Assembly: GCF_036997615.1 (NCBI RefSeq)
Contig: NZ_JAWLQA010000011.1
Reading direction: 5' to 3' (one strand)
Source of the DNA: Brachyspira sp949287565
Lineage (GTDB): Bacteria > Spirochaetota > Brachyspiria > Brachyspirales > Brachyspiraceae
DNA: 64,000 nucleotides
A model generated the notes under the pieces. The model was not told the origin of the DNA. It searched no databases and saw nothing but the letters and a program-made list of their open reading frames with translations. This document shows, piece after piece, positions 63,000 through 64,000 of the stretch. Position numbers and translations under genes: made by a program. Position 1 is the stretch's first letter, and the number at the start of each line of letters is the position of its first letter.

Positions 63000-64000
63000 A
63001 TGTATAAATATAAGCCTAAAGATAAAGAAGAATTAAAAAAATTAGTAGAAGATAATAATATATATTTAGGAGATATTGATACTTCATTAATAACAGATAT
63101 GTCTCATTTATTTTCAAAAACTAAGAGAAAAGATTATTCAGGTATAGAAAATTGGAATACAGAGAATGTTATTAATATGGAATCTATGTTTAATATATTT
63201 CATAATAATACTTTTAATCAATGTGTCAATAATTGGAATGTTTCTAAAGTTGAAAATATGAAAAGAATGTTTTCAGGTTGCAGTAAATTTAATCAGCCTT
63301 TAGACAAATGGGATATTTCAAAAGTAAATGATATGGGGGGAATGTTTTTAGCTTGTAAGGAATTTAATCAGAATATTAACAGCTGGAATGTATCTAATGT
63401 TAGAAATATGAAAGAGATGTTTTTTAATTGTTATAATTTTAATAAGCCTTTAAATAAATGGGATACTGCAAAATTAGAAAATATGTATAGTATGTTTTAT
63501 AATGCTATAATGTTTAATCAGGATTTATCAAATTGGAATTTGGATAATGTATCAGATTTAGCTTTTGCATTTGAAGAAACTCCATTAAAAAAGAATAATA
63601 AAATTCCTATACGATTTATAGTCGCTGAATATGTAACGGCAAAGAATAAATCATCAAAGATTACACAGTTTGAAATAATAAAAAATAATGTAAAAGAGGC
63701 ATATAAAAGCATTATTAATTATAACAATAAAATATATACTGATTTTAGAATAATGCTTGAAAATGAATTTTGTACAGAGTTAGCAGAACTAAAAACGAAT
63801 AATAATGAAGTATTAAATTTTATCAGTATAGAAGATATAGAGAATTCTATAAATTATGATAAAAAGAATAATCAAAAATTAAATTTTATTGATGATATAA
63901 TAAAAGAAAAAGAAATAAAAGTTTTAACTAAAGATAAATCAAAAATTATAGGCATAAAAATAATAAAGTATATTTATTTAGAGTATTTTAATTTAAAAAA
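63000..64000 (+). CDS. BspA-like DUF285 repeat protein, incomplete at the right edge
   Basis: An ATG at 63000 opens a frame that runs to the window end without a stop (333 codons seen), so the gene is truncated by the window. It begins MYKYKPKDKEELKKLVEDNN and has no signal peptide. Residues about 30-190 hold at least six DUF285 units of about 25 residues: NWNVSKVENMKRMF, KWDISKVNDMGGMF, SWNVSNVRNMKEMF, KWDTAKLENMYSMF. This BspA-like repeat is common in Brachyspira and Mycoplasma surface proteins. The following 140 residues are Lys, Asn and Ile rich and not recognisable. Start spacing suggests readthrough from scpA. Confidence 0.85.
   Translation, partial: MYKYKPKDKEELKKLVEDNNIYLGDIDTSLITDMSHLFSKTKRKDYSGIENWNTENVINMESMFNIFHNNTFNQCVNNWNVSKVENMKRMFSGCSKFNQPLDKWDISKVNDMGGMFLACKEFNQNINSWNVSNVRNMKEMFFNCYNFNKPLNKWDTAKLENMYSMFYNAIMFNQDLSNWNLDNVSDLAFAFEETPLKKNNKIPIRFIVAEYVTAKNKSSKITQFEIIKNNVKEAYKSIINYNNKIYTDFRIMLENEFCTELAELKTNNNEVLNFISIEDIENSINYDKKNNQKLNFIDDIIKEKEIKVLTKDKSKIIGIKIIKYIYLEYFNLK

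Noticed and set aside
63518..63712. Minus-strand frame near the right edge
   Set aside because: Shadow of the DUF285 repeat gene, which is clearly coding on the plus strand.

Overview
The window looks like chromosomal DNA of a Brachyspira-type spirochaete. The evidence is extreme A+T richness in both genes and spacers, many TPR, PEGA and lipoprotein genes typical of spirochaetes, and a truncated BspA-like (DUF285) repeat gene at the right edge of the kind abundant in Brachyspira. There is no phage, insertion sequence or CRISPR array. Most genes are ordinary housekeeping genes in short operons on both strands.

Layout. 0-6 kb (minus strand): tag DNA glycosylase, a divergent sigma-70-like factor with a small anti-sigma-like partner behind a DciA-like DUF721 gene, two envelope or unknown genes, and a CyuA/YhaM-type cysteine desulfidase. 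6-10.2 kb (plus): a divergent galactokinase-like GHMP kinase, a five-unit tandem hairpin repeat lying directly against prfB (which carries the classical +1 frameshift site), and two paralogous secreted proteins. 10.2-13.6 kb (minus): pgsA and a gliding-type (GldA/GldF) ABC transporter with a DUF4340 protein. 13.8-21.7 kb (plus): a MoxR/RavA AAA+ ATPase with a VWA (ViaA-like) partner, rnc, rpe, a large TPR protein and rarD.

21.8-33 kb: two secreted proteins, a cysteine-rich protein with a TPR lipoprotein, a membrane protein and rsmA, then pyruvate kinase, a spacer with nested inverted repeats, radA and a GldG-like protein that belongs functionally with the ABC genes 17 kb away. 33-44 kb: tRNA-Phe, a RluA-type synthase, tRNA-Lys and tRNA-Glu; then on the minus strand a TPR protein, nusB, adk and a PEGA protein; two tandem aminotransferases; a HEPN-like protein; a STAS protein; and tRNA-Tyr. 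None of the four tRNA genes encodes CCA.

44-64 kb: a PPC-repeat lipoprotein with an Asn/Tyr/Asp-rich tail, an AsmA-like 1085-residue protein followed by a lipoprotein that resembles the YnbE/YdbL partners of YdbH, and the most unusual locus. That locus holds an XRE-type HTH fused to a membrane dynamin-like GTPase, divergent from an operon of a His-less HPr-like protein, a PPP-type phosphatase and a zinc-ribbon protein, with palindromes between them. Next come a divergent polysaccharide deacetylase, lysA, a DtxR-family regulator, an OmpR/PhoR-type two-component system, a copper-chaperone-like HMA protein with ruvA, a GNAT acetyltransferase, a Gfo/Idh/MocA oxidoreductase, scpA and the truncated DUF285 gene.

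All family assignments come from reading motifs by eye. No database search was run.
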